From Plakobranchus ocellatus (taxonomy: Eukaryota; Mollusca; Gastropoda; Plakobranchidae): a stretch of 21,820 nucleotides of DNA. A model generated the notes under the pieces. It did not search any database. It saw only the letters and a list, made by a program, of their open reading frames with translations, and had not been told where the DNA came from. Of this stretch, positions 1-13,254 are shown one piece after another. The DNA is taken from NCBI GenBank assembly GCA_019648995.1, contig BLXT01006999.1, positions 3,899,809-3,921,628 of the forward strand. Direction: 5' to 3'. The first letter of the stretch is position 1; each line of letters begins with the position of its first letter. Position numbers and translations under genes: made by a program.

Positions 1-641
1 TATCGCTGAACTGTTAGCATCAAATCATTCTAATCATTTTCAATGATGGTCTTGCATTGTATGTAGAGAGGTTGACCATATTTTGAAGCTGGAGCCCCAC
101 ACATACATATACTCACATACACGCACGCACCCACACACACATACAAGCATGCACACACTAAATTCTAAAGCTGAAAGGAGGAGTTAGAAACCATTTAAAA
201 TGAAGCTTGGCTCCTAAATTAATAATGTACTTTCAACAATGTAATTCTACTTTGTCCAGACGCATACATATATCATACATAGTAGCATACAAACATTCGT
301 ACGTATGTCTTGAAACCAGGCCTAAAGAGTTATATGTCACAAATCAAACTTTTGAGAGAAACAAATTTTAAGTTGTTTTACTTTTCTATTTTTTTCCCCT
401 TCTGAAATTGAAACATCTTGACTAGGAGCCAACAGGGTCCTACCCAATATCAACCATTTCTTAATCCACAGAAAAAAAACAAATAACTTTATGGCATCAA
501 TGGTTTAAAATATTCAATAGCCGACTTCCGACTTAATCGGAATTGTTTCGAGCCATAGTGTGTTTATATTTTGTAAGGGTATTTACATACAGTCAAAGCA
601 AACATAAAAAAGTCGTAATGGTCTGTTATATTTCCTATCAG
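1..641 (+). other. Calpain intron (left part), no gene seen
   Basis: This stretch precedes exon a and ends in its acceptor. It contains an imperfect CA/CATA microsatellite at about 98-160 and otherwise unremarkable AT-rich DNA. I find no coding segment matching the missing PC1 half of calpain. Confidence 0.6.
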
Positions 642-810
642 GCTCCAAGGCTCGTATGAAGCTTTGAAGGGAGGTCAGACGTCTGAGGCTATGGTGGATT
701 TCACTGGTGGTGTGACGGAAACTTTTGACCTGAAGAAAGCGCCGAAGGATCTGTTTAATATCATGAGGAAGGCCTGCTCGAAGGGCTCACTGATGGGCTG
801 CTCGATTGGA
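642..810 (+). CDS. Calpain exon a: protease core, PC2 start
   Basis: The acceptor is the AG at 640-641 after a pyrimidine-rich tract; the donor is GTATGG at 811. The exon begins with the last base of a split codon and ends on a codon boundary after SLMGCSIG. It encodes about 56 residues with the calpain signatures [20 protein letters not shown] and SLMGCSI, which form the start of core subdomain PC2. The Cys-containing PC1 part must be upstream, beyond the left edge. The open frame runs past the donor to 954 but loses calpain similarity there, so 810 is preferred as the end. Confidence 0.93.
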
Positions 811-3800
811 GTATGGACGCCTCTGTTGTTTTCACTTACTTTTTCCTTTCAATGTTTAAACCGTAATATAAGAAAAGCCATGGTAAAAGATACATTCCAA
901 AAATATTTGGATTCAATTGTTTTCAACAGAAACATTGTACGGGCACTAAAATAAGGGTTTAAAAAAAAGGTGGTCAGCATTATAATATTGCAGTAGGTGT
1001 TGGACAAAAAACAAAGAAACAGGATAAAATTGGAAGCAGCAGTGATGTGGCGCAGTCTCCACTCCTGCTCAGCTATGTCACAGTCTCTCCTCCTGTTGGT
1101 CTGTGTCACACTCTCTCCTCCTGTTGGTCTGTGTCAAACTCTCTCCTCCTGTGGGTCTATGTGACAATCTTTTCTTCTGGTGGACTGCGTCACAATATCT
1201 CTTATTGTGTTGTGTCACAGTCTCTTCTCAAGTTGGTCTGTGTCACAATCTTTCCTCATGTTGGTCTGTGTCATAATCTCTCCTCCTACATTTCCTTGTC
1301 ACACTCTCTCCTCCTGTTGTGCTGTGTCACAATCTCTGCTCGTGTTGGTCTGTTTCACAGTCTCTGCTCCTGTTGGTTTGAGTCAGACTGTCGCCTGCTG
1401 TTGTGCGGTGTCACACTGTCTTTCCTTGTTGCTTTGTGTCATACTATCTCCTCCTGTTGTGCTGTGTCACAATCTTTTCCCCTGTTGGTCTGTGAAAGAT
1501 TCTCCTCCTATTGTGCTGTGTCACAGTTGTTATCCTGTTTATCTGTGCCAAGTCTGTCAAGTGTCTCCTGCTATTACTCCTCAACTTGTCCACAGATTGC
1601 TAGTAGAGTTTTTATTGTTAAATTTGTACACAACTTCTCGCTCTTATTCTCTCTCACCCTCCTCCATCTCCCTTTTACAGGCAAAACCGAGTGAGATCGA
1701 AGCGAAGCAGAGCAATGGCCTTGTCAAAGGCCATGCCTACAGCGTGACTGCTGTTCGGGAGGTATGATCTTTGTACCGTTTAGTTATTTATATTCGTAAT
1801 CGGACTTTGGTGGTGCAGTAACTAGGAGTCCTGTCTATTATTGTTTCAAGCCTGCTCCTGAAAATTGGCATGGCGAGGGCGTAATAATTGGACATCATTT
1901 TGGAGTGAAATGGATAATTTTAATTTGTTTTGCTGTAGCTTATCTTGCTTTTTTTATTTTTTAACCCACACTTTGCCATTCTCAGAAAGTTTACAGCCTT
2001 TCCTTCATATTTTTTTTATGTACATGTTCACTTACGTTGCATATTTTTATCCACTTTTTTCCGTTTCCGGTTTAGTTAAACGACCATCGGCGGCCCTGTT
2101 GAGGCCACCTTGGTTCATTCATGTTCTAGGTTTTAAGAATTCCATTTTGAGTAACGATTGTTTTCAATGTCTTGTTAGTCAATTTATTTTCTGGGATGAA
2201 ATAAATGGGGAATTAGTGGAGCACTACGGTCCCTACGTTGTCCACGTGAAGTAGTCAGCCAATTCGATTATTTGACGTCAGTGGGTGGGCAGCATGTGCC
2301 ATCTGCGTCTAGATCTAAATATTAAATCTAGATCTAAAATATTGCCTCTTCATTTCATCAGTAGCTGATTGTGTGAGGATCAAATTTTTTGTAGAAACAG
2401 AGCCAGCCGTTTTAAGAAACATTGTATCATATAAAAATAAAAATCGAAATTTATAAAAAAAAATAATTTGTCCACTCGTTGGCGTCAATTTATCGAAATG
2501 GCCGCCCGTTCGGTAGACCACTGATATTGACCGCAGTCCTCCCCCAGTGCCAAATAAATTGTGATTGCGCTGTGTACTTTTTTTTAATCCTCTTTTTTAT
2601 TTTCTTCTTCGTCTTCGTCATTTGTTTGGAAACCAGGTCGATATCCAAACACAGAGGCTTAGGCAAAAGATCCCTATGGTTCGTGTGAGGAACCCATGGG
2701 GAAATGAAAGAGAATGGACTGGCCGTTGGAGTGACAAGTAAGTGTCAAAGCCAATTCTGTTTTTCCTTAGAAAACCATCTATAGAAAATAATCGGTTGAA
2801 ATTATAGAATGCTTCGAAACCAAAACAAATTTTCAAAAGCACACCCAAAAGAAGCGAAAAGCAATACACATGCCATTTTGGTAGAAGTTATTTAGATTTT
2901 AAGAGCGAAAAATTTGTATAAAGCCTACCACCCCATTGCTTAGACAATGATTGGATGGTGTAAACTAGGTGAAGAAAAATTTTAACCACTTTCTCCAGCT
3001 CTCTCTTAATGACATAAAGAATGTCAATTTTTGTTTACAATTTAAAAAAAAAGGAGTTTTTAGAGGTAAAAAAAAAAACGATTAGGATGTAAGTCTTTTA
3101 ATATTTTAAAAAGTTATTTACACAATCATTACGACATAAATGGACCCATTTTGTATTTTGGATGTCTCATAATGATATTGATATTTTTTGTTTCATTACA
3201 GAGCTCTTTTAGTCAAACCATGTAAGGTTTTTTTTTTTTTTTGTTGCTAATTACACAAAGGTGAACTTGGAACATATTTAACCCTATAGATTACCTCACC
3301 TTTTTTCCCTAAGGTCTAGTGAGTGGGCATTGGTATCAGATAAGGAAAAAGAAGAGCTGGGTCTTACCTTTGAAGATGATGGCGAGTTTTGGTAAGTAAA
3401 GCAAAACACATTAGGAGGGCTTCAGAAGAAAAAAAAAGTAGTGCTTGGAGGGGAAAAAAGCATTCACCTTCTCTCTTTAAAATGTTGATCTCATGTTTTT
3501 TTTTAAAGTTCATCTGAGTTTATTGATTATTCATTTTAATTTATTTTTTAATTTCATTGACTTAGCTTTACACAGTGTTTCTTTTTTGGTTCAGCTTTAC
3601 ATATTGTTCCTTTTAGGTTTAACCTTACATATTGTTCCTTTTAGGTTCAGCCTTACATATTGTTCCTTTTAGGTTTAGCCTTACATATTGTTCCTTTTAG
3701 GTTTAACCTTACATATTGTTCCTTTTAGGTTTAGCCTTAAATATTGTTCCTTTTAATTTCAGCCTTAGATATTGTTCCTTTTAGGCTCAGCCATACATAT

Positions 3801-4569
3801 TGTTCCTTTTAGGTTTAACCTTACATATTGTTCCTTTTAGGTTTAGCCTTAAATATTGTTCCTTTTAATTTCAGCCTTAGATATTGTTCCTTTTAGCTTC
3901 AGCCTTACATATTGTTCCTTTCAGGTTTAGCCTTACATATTGTTCTTTTTATGTTTCCCCCTACCTATTGTTCCTTTTTGGTTTAGCCTTACATATTGTT
4001 CCTTTTAGGTTTAGTCTTACATGTTATTCCTTTTAGGTTTGGGCTTACATATTGTTCCTTTAAGTTACAGCCTTACATATTGTTCTTTTTAGGTTTAGCC
4101 TACATATTGTTCCTTTTATTTCAGCCTAACAAATTGTACCTTTTGAACAATGTGCCTCATTGGCTTAAACTTACATATTGTAGTGTTTTACTCAGTCTTA
4201 CATGTACCTTTTTACTCAGTCTGACAAATTGTACCTTTTAAATTTAGTCCTACTTGTCATACTCTTTTGACACAGCCTTGCATATCGTACCTTTTTTGAC
4301 TCCGTTTTCATTATGTAAATTTTGATTTAGTCCGGCATGTTGTACCTTTAAGACTAAGTCTTCCATATTGTATCTGTTGACTCGTCTTTCATATTGTACC
4401 TTATTGACTTGTACCTGTTGTACTTTTAAACATATCCTTAGATGTTGTAATTGTTTCACTTAGTCCTACATATTTTACATTTTCCACTTCTTACATATTG
4501 TACTTAACTGACTACGTCTTACATGAGAAGCTTTGCGGTGATTTTTTTTTTTACTACTGAGTATGCTAT

Positions 4570-4619
<50 letters not shown>

Positions 4620-6826
4620 TTATGTGAATGGAACTTGTAAGTTTGTTTTTTTCTAAATTTTAAATTAGCTTAAATATGGAATTTAATTGTCAGCCTATGC
4701 AACAATCAAATCACATAAACAGTGGACAAAAAAGAATGACTGAAAGCATAGATAGATAGATAGAGAATCGTTGACCTTAAAAAAAACCTGAATAGAGATT
4801 AGTTCAAAATAGACAAAAGAGTATTTTGCAATTATGTTGAATAAATTTGGGGCACTAAATAAAAAAAAACCAAAAAACTGAAAATTGATTTATAGACAAA
4901 GTTTCCTTCAACTATTTCAGTAACATTTGTATTTTTTAAAACAATGAGAATAGATCACGTTGAATATCAATTCACCTTATCGCTTTGAATATAACTTAAA
5001 TTAATCACATTGAATATAATTTATCTTTATCATATTGATATATTTGTTTATATATTGTGTTTAATATAACTCAATTTTATCAAATTGAATATTATTTTTT
5101 TTTTTTGTCCTTGACGAATTTCACACATTCGGCATATTTCAGGATGATGTTCGAAGACTTTGTCAGCAACTTTGAGAGGTTGGAGATATGCAACTTGGGC
5201 GTAGATTCTCAGGGCTCAGAAGGGGCTAGAAGTTGGGAGTCTCGCCAGGAATCTGGCGCCTGGGTCAGAGGTTGCAGTGCTGGAGGCTGTCGGAACTTCC
5301 GTACGTTTTTCCCTATCTTTAACGATCAGTGTGTGCAGGTAAAACAGACTGTTTGAAACGTTGTAGCCTGAATTTCATGAATTTTCACAATCCAAAGATG
5401 TCCGTATTATAAAAATGATGTCGAAATCTGGATAAGGAATCTATCACAGATGGATAATTGACTAAATAACATTATCTCATGAAATTGCCGAAATAACTTG
5501 TACACTTGCAAATGTTTTGTACAATGCAACTTGTATTGAAATGAACAGCTTGGTTTCCTAATTTCGCTCATGTCTTTTAGATATCAATTTTTAAAACTGT
5601 TTTGTAAAGATTTGTCTTAACCAATTGTTTTGAGAAAGTGGCTGGTTCATTGAATTTTTTTTCTCCAGTTTTAGTATAAGATTTGCGGGGACTCTTTTAT
5701 CATGAGACAGAGCCTGTATCGGGGGCTCTGCCTGATGGTAGCCAAATTGGTGTAAGATTTGCAGGGACCCGCTTATCCTGAGGTAGAGCCTATATCGAGA
5801 GCTCCGCCTAACAAGGGCCAAATTGCTGTTGCATTTGCAGGGACCCTCCTATCACGAGACTGAGCCTGTATCGGGGATTCCGCCTATCGGGGGCCAAATT
5901 GCTGTAAGATTTGCAAGGGCCCTCCTATTATAAGGTCAAACCTGGCGCGTGTATAAGGGCCTCCGCTTGATGTGGGCCGAATTGCAGGAGCCCTCCTATC
6001 ATGAGTTTGAGCCTGTATTAGGGCCTCCGCCTAATGGTGCTCCTGAAGCCTGAGACACTTTATTAATCACAATCAATAAAAAAAGCTTTTTCTTCTTTCC
6101 TCTTCATGTCATATTCTCCCTCCGTATATTTGTCATGCATTGCGTCACCTGTGTCAGTTGTCACCAAATCTTCTCCACTCTTCCAGGCTCTTTGCTTTGC
6201 TCAGTGTATCTTGAAATTCCATGCCTGTTCATCCTCAGAGGTTGTTATCTCATTTCCTCTTTCTATCTGCCTCTTTTCCGTTCCCCCAGCAGGGTGCCTT
6301 ATAAGATGGTTCTACCGAAGCCTAAGGAAACGGTTATATGACCATACCATTTCTTTCCCGTTTATTCAGCGTCTATCATACCAATAATCTGTTGTAAACA
6401 ATAATACATCGTTTTTACCCTTCCAGCAATAAGTTTCCACACAAACCCGCAGTACCGTATGACTCTGACAGACCCTGACGATGAAGATGATGAAGATACG
6501 TGCGGCATTGTGATTGCACTTATGCAAAAAAACAGACGCAATATGAAGAAGGAAGGAAAACAGAATCTCACCATTGGTTTTAGTATTTACAAGGTTAGTG
6601 AGGCCACCATATTTCAGGAAGTGAGTGTTTGTGTTTTCCCGTAATCTTTCGCTGGGTGTGTATTATTGGCAAAGAAATTAGCATTCTATATTTGTAATGG
6701 ATATGTCGCAATTCAGGAGAGGCTTCAAACAATATAAACTCTGAGGGTGAAAGGATACAGTGGCAACTGACTTATCATATGAAATTAAGAAGAAAAATAT
6801 TGTTGCCAACTAGAAATATATGATTA

Positions 6827-6874
<48 letters not shown>

Positions 6875-8155
6875 ATTATATATTTTGCTGGCACACACAT
6901 CACACCTCTGAAGTTCCTTACACACAAAGAAAGAATGTCAGAGGTTTGATATGTCTGCCATGGATATCAGCAGGGTAGAGCCACTGCTGCTGTGTTCAGC
7001 AAGGCCTTAAAGCTCGAGTTCATTAAGTAGTGGACAGACTGAATGACACAAAGGAGCAACAATGAAGCAAGAATTTTATATTGCTTCAATCATATGTGTT
7101 TGTCTAGCTGCTTGGTTAGAAAGTAGCTGAAAGTATGGTATCGGTGAAAATGTATGCATCAGTATTATTTGTTGTAGTTGTGGGTTTTTTTTATCAAGGT
7201 GAATGGCTCTCGGTTTTGATATGAACGCTAAGGATTGAGATTCTACGAAAGTAAAAAAAAAAAGGGGGGTGGGGGGTGGGGTGAGGCTGGGAGGGAGAGC
7301 TATACCTAAGAACCAATTTCTAAATCGTTGTAGAGGACAGAAACTTGACTTTTATGATGCTAAGGTACTGAATATGAAAACGCTGCCGTCTTTTTTTTTT
7401 TTTTAATTACGTGGTCGCTATAAAGACGGGTAGCCATATTGGATTTGGGGTTATTTATCCGTTGGCAGGAGTCAGAAAGCCGCGAACCATATGCTCTTCA
7501 ATTTTGCTTTATGCAATCTGGAGATGCTCGTTTATTTAAAACTTACAAAACCTCCCATACAATTTTTTTTTGTTTTTGGTTTTTTTTTTTTTAAGTAGCA
7601 ATAAGATATTGCTTGACTTATAGTAGAGCTATCAGTGTATCCTGATTTCATAGTTTGAGTCAAATGGGCTTTTGAAATCTTGCCACCTGTCTAGCTGGAG
7701 GATCCCAACACTGGTCCACTCGACAGGGAATATTTCAACTACCATGCATCAACGGCCAGATCTCCAAGCTTTATTAACAGCCGCGAGATAATCGGCCGCT
7801 TCAAATTGCCGCCTGGATCATACGTTGTGGTCCCATCAACATTCAATCCTAATCTAGAGGCTGACTTCCTCCTGCGAATCTTCACCGAGAAGCCCTTTGA
7901 TTCAAGGTAAGTGGGTTTCACGAAAGACCGTAGTAAGTGAAGATTTGGTTTCTTTCCATTTAAATCGTGGACGAAACGTCCGTAATGTTTAACGTGACTG
8001 TTGGGGAGCAGGTCCCTTAAAATATATATAGGGATCAACACTGTCTATCAACGGTTACACGCAACTTCACAACAACAACAACTATATCGACTGCACGAGA
8101 AGGACACACCAAATAAAAGGCAGAACACCGGGGATAGGCGACAGGAAACTTATAT

Positions 8156-8231
<76 letters not shown>

Positions 8232-11200
8232 TAGAGAAATAGAAAAGTCACACAAAGAAGTAGACAGAAAGATACGAGGCGAGCCAAAGACAAAGGTCCA
8301 CGCACGCAGGCGCGACGATAGAAAAATAATCAGAATCTGCGTTACGAAATCTTATACCGTTAAATAAGTTAGTACATGCTAATTCACTCACGAGGAACTC
8401 TCCTCCAAGATACTTCCTCATAGATCAATAGACTGATTGATACAACCAATAGATATAAATTAATAGATACGATCTTTAGATCTAACTTAGAGATATAATC
8501 TACAGGTACAATTAATAGATATACTCTACAGATATAATTAGTAGATATAATTAATATATATTTATGTTCACTCGCACAAGTACACGCTTCTAAACTTAAT
8601 CCGTGTCCGTTGAACTTGTAGTAGAATGGGGAATATAGTTCCAGGCACAGACAGTCAAATGTCCAAATAATGAAAAGTCCCGACACAACCTTGATCCTGC
8701 TCAAATGTTGATGACTTACACAGCGATAACAGTCACAACCGTGTCCTTATGCTCTCCACTTATATTCTGTGACACCAGACCAGTGACAAGCCCTTACGCG
8801 AGGGACAAAAATAGCGAGTGCAGTAATGGATAGCACCAATTCAGTTTCACATTCGTAGACTGTAGACGTCAGTCTGGCAAGTCACACAGCCTCAAGAAAT
8901 ATCATATACTTTAATCGCCACTTCTTGCGATTATTCAGAATGTCCCATGGTGTGGAGATTAAAATACATTAATTCCCAGTCGACGAATCCGCTACAACTT
9001 GTAGCCTGGATAGTTCATGACTCCTCAGTCAGAGCGATAAAAAAGGAGTGCCTCTCTTGCAGCCAAAATCCCCCGATCTGCAGTCCCGTCCGGCCTGTGT
9101 TGTCACGAGCTGAACTACCAATCACAACACACACACACCAAACATTCAACTCTACTCAGCTAACATAAGAACATGACTACATTAGTCCTAACATTACCCC
9201 CTTCCCAAGAGAGAACCATAGGTTCGAACGATAAAAATCCAAATTTACACAACATTCATACAAAGCAGAAGCAGCAAGTTGCCAACCAGCTTTCAATTTG
9301 TTATGGAAGTCAATAACAAACTGGTACTGAAGAGAAATTTCAGGCGATAGATTAGAATTGGACATGAAGTCGTGGAGTATCTCCACTGGACCTCTAGGCG
9401 AGCGGCCATAGAGCAAAAAAAATGGAGAGTAACCAGTTGACGTATGCACTTGGCATCTGTATGCAAAAAGGGCAGCATTGAGATATTGACACCAATTGGA
9501 TGGTGAGTCAAACGCTAGTTTTCTCAACATTCCCTTCAGAGTAGAATGAAATCTCTCGACCACACCATTGGTTTGAGGGTGGTAGGGTGAGGAAAGAAAA
9601 TGCTTCATATTGGTCAATGAGTTGAACTCCCTCAGAATTTGTGACATAAATTGTTGTCCCCTATCCGACTGTATCTCGCATGGAAACCCGAGTCGGCAAA
9701 ACAAGTCAAACAGGGATTGGGCTACATCCTTAGCCGAGATATGTCTAAAAGGGAACTCTTTCGGCCCAGCGCGTTGATAGGTCTACTAGTGTTAGAATAT
9801 ACTCATATCTGTTTTGAGAAACAGGGAGTGGCCCAACAATGTCAATAATGACGCGTTGAAAGGGGATCTCCACTAGCGTAACAGGCTGGAAAGGCGCAGG
9901 CCTATCAGAACTAACGCGAGGTCTGACCTGACAAACATTACAAGATCGAGCATAACAGCGAACATCATTTGAGAGACTAGGCCATGAGAAATAGGCCTGG
10001 ACCTTTGAAAGGGTTTTCTTGAAACCCGAATGGCCTGATAAGCAGTTGTCATTTGCACACTGTAACACAAGATGTCGCAGTGACTCAGGGACTGCTATTG
10101 TAGTATTAATGATATCAGAACCAGCTCTCTGATAGTGTCTTAAGAGTTTGCCTTCAGTTATTGTAAAATAAACTCCACCAACTGGGGGTGCACCTACTCT
10201 GTTAAACCAATCTCTTAAGGTTGGGTCAACTTTTTGTCTCGAACCCACATCTGCAAGAGGTACACAATTGAGAGGTGTATGAGTAATTTGAGACTGAGCA
10301 GACGGGTCATAAGAAGGTACCATATTATTCTGACTGTTGTTATCTATGGTCTTACGCGCCTGGGCGCGCGTTACAACACACGCTGAAGGGACTGGACCAT
10401 CAACACCTGAATAGGAATTAGATGGTGTGGGGTGAATAATCCCATCAATATCGCCCAGTATCACATCAGCTACAGGGTTTGTCATTAAACACGCTTCAAC
10501 ACGGCCAGAAAAGTAAGGGGACGAAATATCAATGACAGCTGTGTCAAAGGCTCTGTTCTTACAGCAAAAGGTGTTAACTTTAATGCGTCGGCCTGTAATG
10601 CTAGACACAGAAACAAGCGATCGTCGCACACCAACTGTGTTACAACCGGTATCACGAAGCAAGCTGCTCTTACTCCCAAATTGAGAAGCTGACTCAATAT
10701 GTAACCGACCATCTCTATTGAATTTAGCATCTGCGATGCAACAATTGTATTGCTGTGAGCAAACAACATGGGCTTCGCGCGACAAGTCTGCCTGTCGACG
10801 TCTGCAATCACGAATATAATGCCCTTTTTTCCACAATAGTAACATGCACCATCCGACGGAGGTTTTACAGAACCCGCACCCTTAGAATTTTTCTGATGAG
10901 AAGCGGAGCGTGGGTTGTCTTTTGAAGTAAGAAAGGGCCTATTACTCTTACCGAATGAGTGTACGCCATGTGTAGGTGGTCTGTGGCCAGACGACGTATG
11001 TGACGTGTGTCTGCCCAAAGACGGAGTGTTGGCACGTGTATGAGTTTGGGATCTATAAGAATGAATAGAGGGGCGTCTAGAATCTGAACGCGCAGTAGGT
11101 CTAACAGATTCGCCGGCGAAAGAAGTGGCAGAATCCTTAATGGAGGATTTTGATGGTCTTGCGTCCAAGTATGAAGTAGCCTGTGTCTTCAAGTCAGACA

Positions 11201-13254
11201 ATGACGTAGGAGAATGGTCCTTTATATAGGCCACGAATTCTGCATCCCATGGCTGCAGTGCAATTTCACTCAGTATCAAAAAGGAAAGACTATCGAAGTC
11301 TGACACTTGAGCGAGTTCAAGCCAACGATTGAAATAGCGGGCTACTCTATTGATATAAGTGGCAAAGTCTACGTCCTGTGAAGGCTTCGCAGAGAATAAT
11401 TTGGATTTAAACCCATACTTGTCACAGCCAAACCTGCGTAACAGTGTTTTCTTCACAGACTGGTAGTCTGAAATGTCTTCCGGGCTTAGTGATAAGAAGA
11501 CAGACAGGGCCTCACCTTGTAATAGATTGGCTAGGCAAGATGCATAATCACCGGGCTGCCGTTTCATCGACTTTGCATAATTTTCAAACCTCTGCAGGTA
11601 TAGATCAACCTGTGAAAATTATGTCAGTGGTGGTAACTTAGGTTTGGCGTAATTGGGATGGGGAGTAAAGGTACCGGCCGTAACATGTAGTAATTTTTGA
11701 GCTTCCAGCGCAGCTGTTTGCGCTGAAAGTTTTTTCCTCTGCTTCTGCGAGTTCCCTGGCTCTAGCAAGTTTGGTTTCTTCTGCTCTAAGTTTCTTTTCC
11801 TGAACATCAAGATCAGCTTGGACTTTCGACTCCACCCACTCTAACAATTTCTCATCCGGCACTCTTAACTTCAAAGCAAGCTCTTGGTATTTTCGAAATA
11901 AGTCAAATTCGGCCATAGTACACAGAATCTACTCAAACTCAACAACACACTTAAAGGTCAATCTACTCAGACCCAAAAAATTTACAATTCAGAATCAAGC
12001 AGCGTAGTACCGAGCAAAAGAAAACAAATCAAGAATGCATAAATAAAGCAAAGCCGAGCAAAGCAAAACAAATTGCTATTTTACGACGCTAAAAATTGTG
12101 TTCACCAAGCTAAAATGTATAAAAACGCCCACGAAAGGCACAACATGCCACTGTAATAAGTGATTAAATTACAGGTGTCTACACCACCGGTTCAAAAACA
12201 CTGGGGAAAAGGTAAACAATTGGCAAAGTCTCACCGTCAGTGAGCGAAATTCAAATGGTCAAGAAAACCAATGTCAATATTACCATATTATGTCTTACTA
12301 AATATGAAATGGAGTAAATAATAATAGTAAACAACACAAGGAAATAGATTAAGAGACAAAGTGAAAACAACAACAAAAAAAAAAAGAAGTATAGTAAAAA
12401 TAAATACACTAAGGACAACGAAAACAGTCGCCCAAAAATTACGACACCGAACTACAGATAGCAAGAAAAACGGAAGGCTTACACAGGCACTCACAAAAAT
12501 AAGGAAAACTCAACGCAATCACACACCTTACGCAACCTAGAGTATTAATTCAATACTTCGAGTCCGGCCACGCTTTTAAACACCTGTAAAAAAAAAAAAC
12601 AATAAATAGGATAGGCCGCGAAACGAAATAAAGAAGAAACACACTACACACTCAGAACAAACAAAATAAACAAAAGAACGTCTGGTGAAATGACAGAGAG
12701 GTCACAACACCAGTTCCCTCCAACCGCCCCCTCAAAAATAGAAAGAGAACGAAAAAAAGATTGAACAAAAAGGTAGAGAAATGGAAAGGAATCAAGGCCC
12801 ACCGGCCAACAATGTGTCAATCACAATGTCACCAAAGAAACACGCCACAACACACGTCTACTCAACTGTGCTATCTCCAACCGCGTGTCTGTAATCTTTC
12901 CCGCAAGAAATGCTCCTCTCGGCTCCTCGCTGGCCCCGTAATATGCCTGAAAAATAAAACTGAAAAGTACTTTAGTAACAAAGCAGTATAATCCTACTAG
13001 GTCGCCTAAACCCACAAAAACGAACAGAAGAAAACAGTGCCCCCACAACAAGTAAATTATTTTTTTTTCTTAAGCCGAAGCTTGAGGGTTGCCCTCCAGA
13101 TGTTGGTGAGCAGGTCCCTTAAAATATATATAGGGATCAACACTGTCTATCAACGGTTACACGCAAGTTTACAACAACAACAACTATATCGACTGCACGA
13201 GAAGGACACACCAAATAAAAGGCAGAACACCGGGGATAGGCGACAGGAAACTTA

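Noticed and set aside
1047..1767. Two long overlapping + strand open frames (215 and 195 codons)
   Set aside because: They run through the 28-bp minisatellite, whose period is not a multiple of three and which happens to lack stops; only the last 27 codons of the second frame (1681-1761) are real, as calpain exon b.
1865..2254. 129-codon + strand frame
   Set aside because: No recognisable domain, T-rich low-complexity hydrophobic content, and it lies in an intron bounded by calpain exons whose phases already match.
7739..8041. 100-codon - strand frame
   Set aside because: Antisense shadow of calpain exon g running into the LTR.
8001..8234. Open frame ending in poly-isoleucine
   Set aside because: It is the (AAT)n microsatellite inside the LTR read in one frame.
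10770..10800. Frameshift-stimulating stem-loop (CGACA/TGTCG) after the slippery site
   Set aside because: Only 5 bp and about 26 nt from the heptamer, beyond the usual spacer; not enough to call.
12288..12494. 68-codon hydrophobic frame on the - strand, possible envelope or membrane protein of the element
   Set aside because: Low-complexity Phe/Val/Leu from A-rich leader DNA, located before gag, with no signal peptide pattern or envelope motifs. No envelope gene is seen anywhere in the element.
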